From Devosia sp. (GTDB taxonomy: Bacteria; Pseudomonadota; Alphaproteobacteria; Rhizobiales; Devosiaceae), in NCBI GenBank assembly GCA_028290245.1, contig JAQGKG010000436.1, forward strand, positions 1-21,744: a stretch of 21,744 nucleotides of DNA. Reading direction: 5' to 3'. This document shows positions 11,302 through 18,840 of this stretch, in pieces. A program made the position numbers and the translations under genes. Each line of letters opens with the position of its first letter. Within the stretch, counting starts at the first letter, position 1. The notes beneath the pieces were generated by a model, which made no database searches, was not told the DNA's origin, and saw only the letters and a program-made list of their open reading frames with translations.

Positions 11302-11329
11302 GCATGGTTTTCCGGACCTAAACGGCTGG

Positions 11330-12946
11330 CTACAGCGGCTTCCGGCGCCGCCCACCGCGCGCCACGACCAGCGAAATCAGCAGCCCGGCGATCAGCGCAA
11401 TGAGCAATGGCCAGTGCCGTACCTGCGCGAACACCGTGCTCGCCAGTCGCTGATGCGGACGCACGTCCAGCGCGGCCATCTGCTGTGGCGGGATGGATGC
11501 TGTGATGCGCCCCAGCGGATCGGTGGCGAAAGTCAGCCCGGTATTGGCCGCGCGGATCAGGCTCATGCCCTCTTCGACGGCGCGGACACGAGCATGGTGG
11601 GCGTGCTGGGCGGGTCCAATCGAGCCATCGAACCAGGCATCATTGGTGATGTTGAACAGGAATTGCGCCCCGGCGGTGTCGCCCAGGTCGCCAGAAAACA
11701 AGATTTCGTAACAGACCAATGCCAGCAGCGGCGGCGTGGCCGGCAGGCTCATCAAACGGCGGCGCGCATCGCCATGCGCCCAGCCTTCGGTGCCGGGCAC
11801 GAACTGCTTGATGCCGATTTTAGACAGGATTTCGCCAAACGGCAGAAACTCGCCGAACGGCACCAGATGCGCTTTGTCGTAGGTAGCGATGATCTCGCCA
11901 TTGGTATCGATGGCGAGCAGCGAATTGAACGGCGGACCAGCGGCAGTGCTGGCGCCCGGCTCGTATTGTTGCCGCGGCGCGCCGGTCAGCAGCGTCGTAG
12001 TCTCAGGCAGCAGCCGGGCAATCCGCGCCAGCGCTTCAGGATAGGTGGCGAGAAAGAACGGCAGCGACGATTCGGGCCACACCAGATGGGTAATATCCGC
12101 CAGCCCCTGGTCGGTCGGGTCCATCCGCATGTCGCTCAGCATCAGCAGCCGATCGATCAGCGCGACCGGATCCACCTTGCCAAAATCGGAATGCTCATAG
12201 ACCAGCGGCTGCACCAGCCGCAGTGCGATATCGCTTCGCTCGGTCGAAACCGTCCCGGTCAACCTATTATAGCCATAGCCGAGCTGTCCGGCGATCACGG
12301 CCATCGCGATGAAAAACGGCAATAGCCGCCGACTGAGACTGCGTCCATCGGCCGGCCAGATCAGCGCCGGCGTCATCGCCAGCAGCGCCGCCACCAGCGT
12401 TAGCCCGTAAATACCGATCACCGAGGTGATCTGCATCATCTCGTCGTTCGGCGTCAGCGCATAGCCGAGCAGGTCGAACGGAAAGCCGGTCAACACATGG
12501 CCGCGCGCCCATTCGGCGATGGTGACAAAGGTCGCCAGTGTCACGATGCGCCACGGGCCATGCGACCACAACAGATGCGCCAATGCGCTGGCCACACCCC
12601 AGAAGGACGCAATCAGCGCTGCCAGCGCCAGAATGGCGAAGGGCATCAAGACCAGCATGAACCCGCCATCGACGAAGAATGCCGCGCCGAGCCAGTGGAA
12701 GGCGACGGTGAAATAGCCCCAGCCAAAGGCGAAGCCAATGCTGAAGGCTGGGCCGAACAGCCGCCCCCAGCCGCGCTGCTTTTCGGCGCCATCAAGGCAC
12801 CAGATCCACACCGGGAAAGCAATGAACAGGGCCGGTACGACAAACAGCGGCGGCACCGATAGGCCGGCAATGGCGCCCGCCAGCAGCAACAGCAGGAAGC
12901 GCCGCCAGCCATGGCTCAGCATGGCAGTCTCGGCCAGCCAGGTCAT
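11330..12946 (-). CDS. lnt: Apolipoprotein N-acyltransferase
   Basis: Lnt attaches the third acyl chain to the N-terminal cysteine of lipoproteins in the inner membrane. The 538 residues begin with several hydrophobic segments (LLLLLAGAIAGL, LFIAFPVWIW, FMLVLMPFAILALAALIA and others). The nitrilase-like domain follows, with the expected catalytic triad: Glu292 in WPESSLPF, Lys358 in YDKAHLVPFGEF and Cys412 in LVCYEILF. A final membrane helix (LLIALIAGLLISLVV) precedes a basic tail. The triad spacing (66 and 54 residues) is close to that of the E. coli enzyme. It is upstream of metK on the same strand and divergent from tsaB across 112 bases. Confidence 0.95.
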   Translation of the reverse strand: MTWLAETAMLSHGWRRFLLLLLAGAIAGLSVPPLFVVPALFIAFPVWIWCLDGAEKQRGWGRLFGPAFSIGFAFGWGYFTVAFHWLGAAFFVDGGFMLVLMPFAILALAALIASFWGVASALAHLLWSHGPWRIVTLATFVTIAEWARGHVLTGFPFDLLGYALTPNDEMMQITSVIGIYGLTLVAALLAMTPALIWPADGRSLSRRLLPFFIAMAVIAGQLGYGYNRLTGTVSTERSDIALRLVQPLVYEHSDFGKVDPVALIDRLLMLSDMRMDPTDQGLADITHLVWPESSLPFFLATYPEALARIARLLPETTTLLTGAPRQQYEPGASTAAGPPFNSLLAIDTNGEIIATYDKAHLVPFGEFLPFGEILSKIGIKQFVPGTEGWAHGDARRRLMSLPATPPLLALVCYEILFSGDLGDTAGAQFLFNITNDAWFDGSIGPAQHAHHARVRAVEEGMSLIRAANTGLTFATDPLGRITASIPPQQMAALDVRPHQRLASTVFAQVRHWPLLIALIAGLLISLVVARGGRRRKPL

Positions 12947-13058
12947 TGTGGGGCTTTCGGCGAATCAGGACGCATGCCGCAAGCTGGCGCCCAGGGCAGG
13001 GGGCGTCAAGGCGGATGGCAGGCTCGACACCGGCGCCGCCCGGCGCTAGATCGATGGC

Positions 13059-13661
13059 ATGACCATCACGCTCGCCATCGACACCGCCGCGCCACGCCTG
13101 CAACTGGCGCTGTTGCTGGCCACCGGCCACGTTGATACCTCGATCGACGAGATCGCCACCGGTCACGCCGAACTGATCTTCGAGCGCATCGCCACCTTGC
13201 TTGGGCGCAACCACATCGGCTATGCCGACCTACAGCGCGTGGTGACAACAACTGGCCCCGGCTCTTTCACCGGCCTGCGCATCGGCCTCTCCGCAGCGCG
13301 GGGCATCGGCTTGGCCCGCAGCATTCCGGTAGTGGGTGTTTCAAGCCTGGTAGCACTCTCTCTCACTGCCACTGGCCCCACCACCATCCTGCTCGATGCA
13401 CGCCGCGGCGAAGCCTATTTCCAGACCTTCTCCGGTCCAGCCGTGCCATCGTCCGATGGCGCTCTGCTGCCGATCGAAGACGCCCACACGCGGGTCATGC
13501 CCGGCTCACACCTGATCGAATCCTACTTCATCGACATCGCTGCCCTGGCAACCTACGGCGCGACGCTCGACCCCATCCAAAACCCTCCTGAGCCGAATTA
13601 CATCCGCGATGCCGATGCCAAGCCGCAGTCGGCAGCCCGCATCCCGAGGCAAGGCGCATGA
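13059..13661 (+). CDS. tsaB: tRNA t6A biosynthesis protein TsaB
   Basis: TsaB is the non-catalytic partner of TsaD in making threonylcarbamoyl-adenosine at position 37 of ANN-decoding tRNAs. The N-terminal ASKHA motif ITLAIDTAAP and the signature TTTGPGSFTGLRIGLSAARG (about residues 65-85) are clear. At 200 residues it is slightly short, with a reduced C-terminal domain. The ribosome site is weak. It is the first gene of tsaB-rimI-fur and overlaps rimI by four bases (ATGA), the usual rhizobial arrangement. It is divergent from lnt. Confidence 0.93.
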   Translation: MTITLAIDTAAPRLQLALLLATGHVDTSIDEIATGHAELIFERIATLLGRNHIGYADLQRVVTTTGPGSFTGLRIGLSAARGIGLARSIPVVGVSSLVALSLTATGPTTILLDARRGEAYFQTFSGPAVPSSDGALLPIEDAHTRVMPGSHLIESYFIDIAALATYGATLDPIQNPPEPNYIRDADAKPQSAARIPRQGA

Positions 13662-14137
13662 TCAAGCTCTGGATGGCTCCGGCCCGCCTCCATATCGAGC
13701 CCGGCAGGATGGCGGATGCCAAGGAGATGGCGCGCATCCACGCTCTAGGTTTCTATCGCGGCTGGCCTACCGGCGAGTTCGAAAGTTTCCTCACTGAGCC
13801 GACCACCCCGGTCTATGTCGCCTGCGACGCCAAACGCCGCATAGCTGGCTTTGCGCTGATCCGCGTCGTGGAAGACGAGTCGGAGTTGCTCACCATCGCG
13901 GTCGATCCCAAATGGCGCGGCAAGCGCATCGGCCAGGCCTTGCTCAAGGCCGTGTTCGCCGATCTGATGCTGACGCCAGCCCGCCGCATGTTCCTCGAAG
14001 TCAGCGAGGAAAATGCCGCCGCAATCAAACTGTACACTCGCGAAGGTTTTGCCACCATTTCCACCCGCAAGGGCTACTATGCCAAGGCCGACGGGTCGGA
14101 GGCCACTGCGCTTGTCATGGCGCGCGATCTTGGATAA
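13658..14137 (+). CDS. rimI: Ribosomal protein S18 alanine N-acetyltransferase-like GNAT protein
   Basis: This 159-residue GNAT acetyltransferase shows the core order: GFALIRVVEDESELLTIAVD (beta4), the acetyl-CoA loop KWRGKRIGQALL near residue 90, and FLEVSEENAAAIKLYTREGF near 115, which is characteristic of RimI. RimI acetylates the N-terminal alanine of S18; the exact substrate here is inferred from similarity and from the tsaB neighbour. Its ATG overlaps the tsaB stop (ATGA), indicating translational coupling. An N-terminal extension (MIKLWMAPARLHIEPG) precedes the domain. Confidence 0.88.
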   Translation: MIKLWMAPARLHIEPGRMADAKEMARIHALGFYRGWPTGEFESFLTEPTTPVYVACDAKRRIAGFALIRVVEDESELLTIAVDPKWRGKRIGQALLKAVFADLMLTPARRMFLEVSEENAAAIKLYTREGFATISTRKGYYAKADGSEATALVMARDLG

Positions 14138-14173
14138 CCCGGATACCAACTGGACCGGTTGGGGAACTTTAGC

Positions 14174-14617
14174 GTGAGCAAAAGCCAGACTGAGCCGACG
14201 CTGGAAGAAGCCTGCGTCGCCAAGGGCATGCGCATGACCGACCAGCGTCGCGTCATTGCCCAGGTGATCGAAGCCGCCAATGATCATCCCGATGTCGAAG
14301 AACTCTACCGCCGCGCCTCGGCCGTCGATGACCGCATTTCCCTGTCCACCGTCTATCGCACCGTCAATCTGTTCGAAGAGGCCGGGCTGGTTACCAAGCA
14401 CGACTTCAAGGACGGTCGCGCCCGCTTTGAACTCATTCCCGATGAGCACCACGACCACCTGATCGATATCCGAAGTGGCGCCGTCATCGAGTTCCGCAAT
14501 GAGGAAATCGAGGCCATCCAGGACGTCATCGCCAAACGCCTGGGCTATCGGCTGGTCGATCACCGCCTTGAGCTTTATGCCGTCCCGATCGAAGGCTCCG
14601 ACAAAGCCAAAAAATGA
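14174..14617 (+). CDS. fur: Fur-family metal-responsive repressor (Fur/Mur type)
   Basis: The product is a Fur-family repressor of about 147 residues. The DNA-binding half has MRMTDQRRVIAQVIE and the recognition region STVYRTVNLFEEAGL; the metal-binding region has EHHDHLID followed by the dimerisation domain. In rhizobia the orthologue often responds to manganese (Mur) rather than iron; the sequence alone does not decide this. I prefer GTG at 14174 (SKSQTEPTLEEAC) because GGGGA lies just upstream; an in-frame TTG at 14159 has no ribosome site. It follows rimI by 36 bases and ends the operon at a terminator. Confidence 0.92.
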   Translation: MSKSQTEPTLEEACVAKGMRMTDQRRVIAQVIEAANDHPDVEELYRRASAVDDRISLSTVYRTVNLFEEAGLVTKHDFKDGRARFELIPDEHHDHLIDIRSGAVIEFRNEEIEAIQDVIAKRLGYRLVDHRLELYAVPIEGSDKAKK

Positions 14618-14655
14618 TCGCCAAAGCCTCGCGAGCCGCTGGTAACTACAATTTT

Positions 14656-14685
14656 AGCCAGTAAGCCTAACGCTGGCTTTCGTTT
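14656..14685 (+). terminator. Terminator of the tsaB-rimI-fur operon
   Basis: AGCCAG (14656-14661) and CTGGCT (14673-14678) form a perfect 6-bp stem with an 11-base loop, followed by TTTCGTTT. It lies 39 bases after the fur stop and 50 bases before the next ATG. Confidence 0.6.
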
Positions 14686-14734
14686 GGCCATTAAGACTTT
14701 GTTAGCTATCACGGCTCCCGACAAGGAGGCCGGT

Positions 14735-14977
14735 ATGGCGTGGGAGTTACTGGCAATTTGGGTGATCGTCATCGCGGCGGTTACGTGGTTCGTGCGCGAC
14801 GAAAAGCGCCGGACGGCCGAGGCTGACATTGCCCGCGCAGCCCGCTACTACGCCTTTTCACCTAAATATCGATATGCTTCGGCGGAATCGTTCGATGCGC
14901 CTCCGCCGCCCCGGAAAATGCCGGGCGGCCTGACGCAGGCTCAGCGGGCGTTTTTCAAGACATTCCAGAACAGCTAG
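14735..14977 (+). CDS. Small inner-membrane protein of unknown function
   Basis: This gene encodes 80 residues from the ATG at 14735, which has a perfect AAGGAGG ribosome site five bases upstream. The frame extends further up only through a TTG without a ribosome site, inside the preceding terminator region. Residues 2-21 form one membrane helix (WELLAIWVIVIAAVTWFV). A cytoplasmic-type basic tail follows (RDEKRRTAEADIARAARYY), with a short proline run (PPPP near residue 57). I do not recognise the family. It converges on the 86-codon minus-strand gene, and their stop codons share the bases CTAG. Confidence 0.75.
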   Translation: MAWELLAIWVIVIAAVTWFVRDEKRRTAEADIARAARYYAFSPKYRYASAESFDAPPPPRKMPGGLTQAQRAFFKTFQNS

Positions 14978-15234
14978 CCCGCCGCAGGCGTGTCGATATT
15001 GGCCTTGAGCCGGGCGATGATATCGGCAGCCTTCAGCATCATCGCCATTTCGATGTCGGCGTCGCTGGCGTCCGCCGCTACGTCTGCCCAAACCGGTATA
15101 GCCAGGTCATGCGTTTGTTCAGTTTCGCCCAGCGTCTCGGACAAAACGGCTCGCACGTGACCCGTAACGCGCCCGGCCAGACGTGGATGCGCCTGCCTGT
15201 CGCGGACGCTGATGTCGATTAGCTGCAAAGTCAT
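14974..15234 (-). CDS. Small protein of unknown function (86 residues)
   Basis: The product is 86 residues, starting MTLQLIDISVRDRQ and ending in a helix (MAMMLKAADIIARLKANID). It has no signal peptide, membrane segment or cysteine. AGGGG lies seven bases before the ATG, which supports translation. The acidic middle (DVAADASDADIE) and mixed alpha/beta pattern suggest a soluble domain, but I do not recognise a family. The leader just upstream contains tRNA-like hairpins. The gene lies downstream of pncB on the same strand, 143 bases away. Confidence 0.65.
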   Translation of the reverse strand: MTLQLIDISVRDRQAHPRLAGRVTGHVRAVLSETLGETEQTHDLAIPVWADVAADASDADIEMAMMLKAADIIARLKANIDTPAAG

Positions 15235-15238
15235 TCTG

Positions 15239-15311
15239 GCCCCTGGTAGAGCCCCCGGGCCGAGTGGTTAGTTCGGGCAGCTTGCCGAGAGGTTAAAATC
15301 CTCTCAGGGCA
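15239..15311. other. tRNA-like structured element (possible tRNA relic or leader structure)
   Basis: Read on the plus strand, GGCCGAGTGGTTAG resembles a tRNA D-arm. AGAGG-TTAAAAT-CCTCT (15288-15304) has the exact geometry of a T-arm with a seven-base loop, but with A where C56 is expected. CCCTG (15241-15245) and CAGGG (15305-15309) could close an acceptor-like stem. No seven-base anticodon loop on a five-pair stem is present between them, so it is not a working tRNA. On the minus strand the same hairpins form the leader of the 86-codon gene. Confidence 0.3.
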
Positions 15312-15327
15312 CAGGTTTTCCACAACT

Positions 15328-15350
15328 CACAATGGCGTAGCCGCATTGTG
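15328..15350 (-). terminator. Hairpin downstream of pncB
   Basis: CACAATG (15328-15334) pairs with CATTGTG (15344-15350), plus two inner CG pairs around a bulged G and a TAGC loop. It lies 27 bases after the pncB stop. No T-run follows on the minus strand, so its role as a terminator is uncertain. Confidence 0.35.
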
Positions 15351-15377
15351 GTTCCATAGAAAGCTGGGGAAAATACG

Positions 15378-16688
15378 TTAGACCTTGACTGCGTGCTCTA
15401 CCCGGCCAGCATCGCCAAATAGCGCAATATAACGGGCGATTTCATGCAATGTTCCAGTGGCTTTGGCTGGGTTATCCGACAGTTTCACCGCGGGTCGCCC
15501 ATCTGCTTCGCTGACCTTGGCAACGATGGAGATTGGGTCCAGCCCTGGATTGGGCCCGTCGGGCGAGCAGCCCTCGAAGTCGTTGGTCAGGTTGGTGCCC
15601 CAGCCAAAGGCCATGCGCACCTTGCCGTCGAAATGCAGATAGGCTTCCTCGATCATGTCGACGTCGAGCCCATCCGAAAAAATCAGCAGCTTCTCGCGCG
15701 GATCGCGGCCACGGCTCTTCCACCAGGCAATGATGCGCTCACCACCCTCGATGGCCGGCGCTGAATCGGGCCGGAAACCGGTCCAGTCGGCAACCCAGTC
15801 AGGGGCATTGCGCAGAAACGAATCGGTGCCAAACGCGTCCGGCAGCACGATCTTGAGGTTGCCTCCGTAATAGCTCTCCCAATCCTGCAGCACCTGATAC
15901 GGCGCAGCGCGGAGGGCATCGTCGGTCTTTGCAAGAGCCGCTAGCACCATCGGCAATTCATGGGCATTAGTGCCCAGCGCTTCAAGGTCATTGTCCATCG
16001 CCAGCTTGACGTTGGAGGTGCCGGTAAAGGCCTCGCCGATGCCTTCCTTCAGCGCCTCGACGCACCAGCGCTGCCACAGGAAACTATGCCGGCGGCGCGT
16101 TCCGAAATCTGAAATCTTCAGGTCGGGCAACTTCTGCAGCCGCTCGACCTTTTCCCACATCTTGGCCTTGGCGCGGGCATACAGCACGTCGAGCGCAAAC
16201 GGTCCGTAGTTCTTCATCGCGGCGCGACCACGCAACTCGTTGATGATGGCCAGCGCCGGAATTTCCCACATCGTGGTTTCGAGCCACAGGCCCGGAAATT
16301 CCAGTACGAATTGCCCGTCGCGCTTCTCCAGCCGATAGTCGGGAAGATGGAAATCTTCAAGCCACTTGAGGAAGGCCGGCTCGAAGATCTGCTTGCTGCC
16401 GTAAAAGCTGTTGCCGGCCAGCCAGATCATTTCCTTCTTGGTAAAACGAAGTGTGCGGACATGATCGAGCTGCGCCCGCAGCTCGTCGATATCGATCTCG
16501 TCGGCCAACTTCACCGACTTGCTGCGATTGATCAGCGAGAACGTCGCATCGACCCTAGGATACAGCCCCCAGATCATCTGCAGCATCAGCAGCTTGTAAA
16601 AATCGGTATCGAGCAAGCTGCGCACGATCGGATCGAGCTTCCACGTGTGATTATAAACACGCCGCGCAATGTCGGTATAAGTCGCCAT
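15378..16688 (-). CDS. pncB: Nicotinate phosphoribosyltransferase
   Basis: PncB makes nicotinate mononucleotide from nicotinate and PRPP, the first step of NAD salvage by the Preiss-Handler route. The 436-residue protein reads like rhizobial PncB throughout: SLLDTDFYKLLMLQMIW near residue 30, ISDFGTRRRHSFLWQRWCV near 200 with the phospho-accepting histidine region, GTSNVKLAMD, and FSDGLDVDMIEEAY with FGWGTNLTNDF near the C-terminus. I start at the ATG at 16688 (MATYTDIARRVYNHTWKLD); a GTG four codons upstream is less conserved. It is 83 bases downstream of the glycosylase gene on the same strand. Confidence 0.96.
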   Translation of the reverse strand: MATYTDIARRVYNHTWKLDPIVRSLLDTDFYKLLMLQMIWGLYPRVDATFSLINRSKSVKLADEIDIDELRAQLDHVRTLRFTKKEMIWLAGNSFYGSKQIFEPAFLKWLEDFHLPDYRLEKRDGQFVLEFPGLWLETTMWEIPALAIINELRGRAAMKNYGPFALDVLYARAKAKMWEKVERLQKLPDLKISDFGTRRRHSFLWQRWCVEALKEGIGEAFTGTSNVKLAMDNDLEALGTNAHELPMVLAALAKTDDALRAAPYQVLQDWESYYGGNLKIVLPDAFGTDSFLRNAPDWVADWTGFRPDSAPAIEGGERIIAWWKSRGRDPREKLLIFSDGLDVDMIEEAYLHFDGKVRMAFGWGTNLTNDFEGCSPDGPNPGLDPISIVAKVSEADGRPAVKLSDNPAKATGTLHEIARYIALFGDAGRVEHAVKV

Positions 16689-16771
16689 GAAAGTTCCCAC
16701 TTCGCGGCAGAGGTTCTAGCGCGGCAAGCCCTTGCTGGAAAGCCGCCGATAGCAAAAGCCGTTCGGTGCAG

Positions 16772-17986
16772 CTAGTCGCCGAATTGAAACTGCTCGAACC
16801 GTCCCAAAGCTTCGTCCATGGCGATCTGCCCCTCCGCCCCAATATCCTCCAGCAACGTTTCCTTCTGCACCAGCAGCTTTCCCGCCTGCCGGTCGGTCTT
16901 GAGATCCATCGCCGCGACGATCCGATCGCCCATCAGCACCGGCAGGGCGAAATACCCGAGCTTTCGTTTCTCGGCGGGTAGGTAGGCCTCAAATAGGTGG
17001 TCGTAGCCAAAGAACAGCTTGAGCCGCTTGCGCTGGATCACCAGCGGATCGAACGGCGACAGGATATGCACCAGCGTCGGTGGTTCGCTGGCCGAGAGCT
17101 CCAGCGTCGCTGGCTCGACCCAGTGCAGCACTTTCTCGGCGCCTTCCACGGTGACCGGCACCAGCAGCTTGCGGCGCACGCGGCTGTCGATCAGCTCCTT
17201 CACAGCAGCCTTGCTTGGCGCATCGAGGTGGCAAATCGAATCAAGGCTCACAAGACCCTGGCTGCGCAACGCCCGGTCCAGCTTGTAGGCCACGATCTGC
17301 CGTTCCGTGGCAGGCTTCGGCAAAATCCCGAAATGCCGGGTGATCAGGTCATAGGTCTTGAGCATGCCTTGTCGCGCGCCAACAGTCACAACACCCTGGT
17401 AGAACATCATCTCCAGCACCCGCTTGCTCGGCTTGCGGCTGCCCCAGGGGTGGTTCTTGTCCACCAACTCGTCATCGCCGATATCGCGGATCGACAGCGG
17501 CCCCTCGGTCTTGAGACGCTTGAGCATCTTGCTGGCTTCTTCGGGTGTCACCGAACTAAACCAGCGTTCTGGCCTCAGCCGATGCTGCTTCATGGCCGGC
17601 AGGAAAAACGCCATGTCCGCCGTGGGCACATAGCTCAGTGCATGGGTCCAGTATTCAAACACCGACTTATCGGCCGATTGCACCTGCGTGAGATCGACCC
17701 GGCGATAGTTCGGAATGCGCGACCACAGGATGTGATGGTGACAGCGCTCGATGACATTGATGGTGTCGATCTGCACATAACCCAGATGGGCAATCGCCGC
17801 GCGCGTGGCCTCGGGTCCATCGCGGAACGGAGCGGCGCTATCGAGCTTCTGCGCCGCGATCCAAAGATGGCGGGCGCGGGTCTGGTTGATGACGAAAGGC
17901 GCTTTGGGCAAGGCAACGTCCAATTCTGGCTGGGCCAAACTTGAATGCTGTCCGGCCGCCGCGTCAATCCGTGGCAGTAGGGACAA
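16772..17986 (-). CDS. ycaQ: YcaQ/AlkX-type winged-helix DNA glycosylase
   Basis: This protein of up to 404 residues belongs to the HTH_42 winged-helix family, which contains AlkZ and YcaQ (AlkX) glycosylases that remove bulky alkylated bases and unhook interstrand crosslinks. The catalytic motif is QID in LGYVQIDTINVIERCHHHILWSR (about residue 72), the Gln-x-Asp form typical of YcaQ/AlkX rather than the Gln-x-Gln of AlkZ. SPFDPLVIQRKRLKLFFGYDHLFEAYLP near 315 is the family's C-terminal signature. The start is uncertain: the longest frame begins with TTG at 17986 without a ribosome site, while homologues begin near residue 27-32, so a TTG near 17911 may be the true start. The tRNA-Ala gene lies upstream on the same strand. 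Confidence 0.87.
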   Translation of the reverse strand: MSLLPRIDAAAGQHSSLAQPELDVALPKAPFVINQTRARHLWIAAQKLDSAAPFRDGPEATRAAIAHLGYVQIDTINVIERCHHHILWSRIPNYRRVDLTQVQSADKSVFEYWTHALSYVPTADMAFFLPAMKQHRLRPERWFSSVTPEEASKMLKRLKTEGPLSIRDIGDDELVDKNHPWGSRKPSKRVLEMMFYQGVVTVGARQGMLKTYDLITRHFGILPKPATERQIVAYKLDRALRSQGLVSLDSICHLDAPSKAAVKELIDSRVRRKLLVPVTVEGAEKVLHWVEPATLELSASEPPTLVHILSPFDPLVIQRKRLKLFFGYDHLFEAYLPAEKRKLGYFALPVLMGDRIVAAMDLKTDRQAGKLLVQKETLLEDIGAEGQIAMDEALGRFEQFQFGD

Positions 17987-18051
17987 AAGTGGGACGTCAA
18001 CGCTAGCAGTCTGCTAACCGAATATCGCGTCATGACGAAGGATGGGAGAAA

Positions 18052-18127
<76 letters not shown>

Positions 18128-18223
18128 ATTTCATTGGGTGTTCGAAGGGCAAAGCCGTCCGAAGCGAGGCGGAACCTAAGGGATGATTCCGGCTGGCGCA
18201 AGTGCCTAAATGACACTTTATAA

Positions 18224-18254
18224 TTCGGCCGGCTGAGCGGGTCAGCCGGCCGAA
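18224..18254 (-). terminator. Long perfect hairpin after the FYDLN-acid gene
   Basis: Arms at 18224-18236 and 18242-18254 (TTCGGCCGGCTGA and its exact reverse complement) form a perfect 13-bp stem with a five-base loop, starting 13 bases after the stop of the minus-strand gene. Only TTATAAAG follows, so the U tract is short, but the stem is the strongest in the window. It separates this gene from tRNA-Ala. Confidence 0.7.
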
Positions 18255-18267
18255 AACTCAAGTCAAA

Positions 18268-18675
18268 TCAACGGTCTTCGTCGCCGCCAACGTCAAAGCC
18301 GAGCTCGTCGTCCTCGTCTTCGTCTTCCTCAAGGAACACGTCGGCCTCATCTTCGCCGAGCTCTTCATCGACCTCGACATCGTCGGTCTCAGGGATTTCC
18401 TCATCCCCCGACTCTTCCGCATCGGCGTCTTCAAGGGAGACGATCTCAGGTGCTGCTGCATCCTCGACCTCTTCCTCGACTTCTTCTTCGTCGTCCTCGA
18501 CGTCAGCCTTGCGTTCCTTGACCGGCGAAGGCTTACCAGCCAGCACCTGCTCGAAATAGGAGCGCGGATAGCTCTTGCCCGTATAGGGCGAGACAATCGG
18601 GTCGAGGTTCAGGTCGTAGAACTTCTTGCCCGTCTCGGGATCGGTACGTTTGGTGCCGCGTTCGGAACTGGCCAT
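18268..18675 (-). CDS. FYDLN-acid domain protein (TIGR02300 family)
   Basis: The 135-residue protein has the family's signature near the N-terminus: GTKRTDPETGKKFYDLNLDP, then IVSPYTGKSYPRSYFEQ (residues about 6-46). The C-terminal two thirds are almost entirely Asp/Glu (EDDEEEVEEEVED, EEDEDEDDELGFDVGGDED). The family is confined to alphaproteobacteria as far as I know, and its function is unknown; the motif resembles a small metal- or nucleic-acid-binding knuckle without the cysteines. I start at the ATG at 18675, with GAGGGA seven bases upstream; the frame extends upstream into unrelated sequence. It is divergent from aroA, a conserved neighbour, and has its own good promoter. Confidence 0.88.
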   Translation of the reverse strand: MASSERGTKRTDPETGKKFYDLNLDPIVSPYTGKSYPRSYFEQVLAGKPSPVKERKADVEDDEEEVEEEVEDAAAPEIVSLEDADAEESGDEEIPETDDVEVDEELGEDEADVFLEEDEDEDDELGFDVGGDEDR

Positions 18676-18730
18676 CGATGTCCCTCGTCGTAAGGATTGT
18701 GGGGGTCTTGGACCCCTGGTTCGGTCAGTC

Positions 18731-18759
18731 GGGTTATGGACAAACACTGGCCCTGTCAA
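18731..18759 (-). promoter_or_regulatory. Promoter of the FYDLN-acid gene
   Basis: On the minus strand a perfect TTGACA (18759-18754) is followed after 17 bases by TAACCC (18736-18731). This is a common form of housekeeping promoter in alphaproteobacteria. The gene starts 55 bases downstream; a GGGGTC/GACCCC inverted repeat (18702-18716) lies in the leader. Confidence 0.55.
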
Positions 18760-18840
18760 ACCAAAAACGTGGAGAGCTGCCTTCCTGTGGTGTCGGGTAG
18801 TGGTCTTGTCGCATTTCGCCGTGCTAAGCCGGGATCGCTC

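Noticed and set aside
11178..11329. Possible SAM/SAH or SAM-II riboswitch before metK
   Set aside because: TCACAAC recalls the SAM/SAH class, but the matching GTGA arm and pseudoknot partner are missing by eye. It was left as an unclassified leader.
15316..15324. TTTTCCACA, one base from the DnaA-box consensus
   Set aside because: It is a single site without a cluster, an AT-rich stretch or the genes usually found near an alphaproteobacterial origin.
17635..18033. 132-codon minus-strand frame overlapping the glycosylase gene
   Set aside because: It is a frame-shifted reading of the same gene, with Ser/Arg/Pro-rich composition and no ribosome site.
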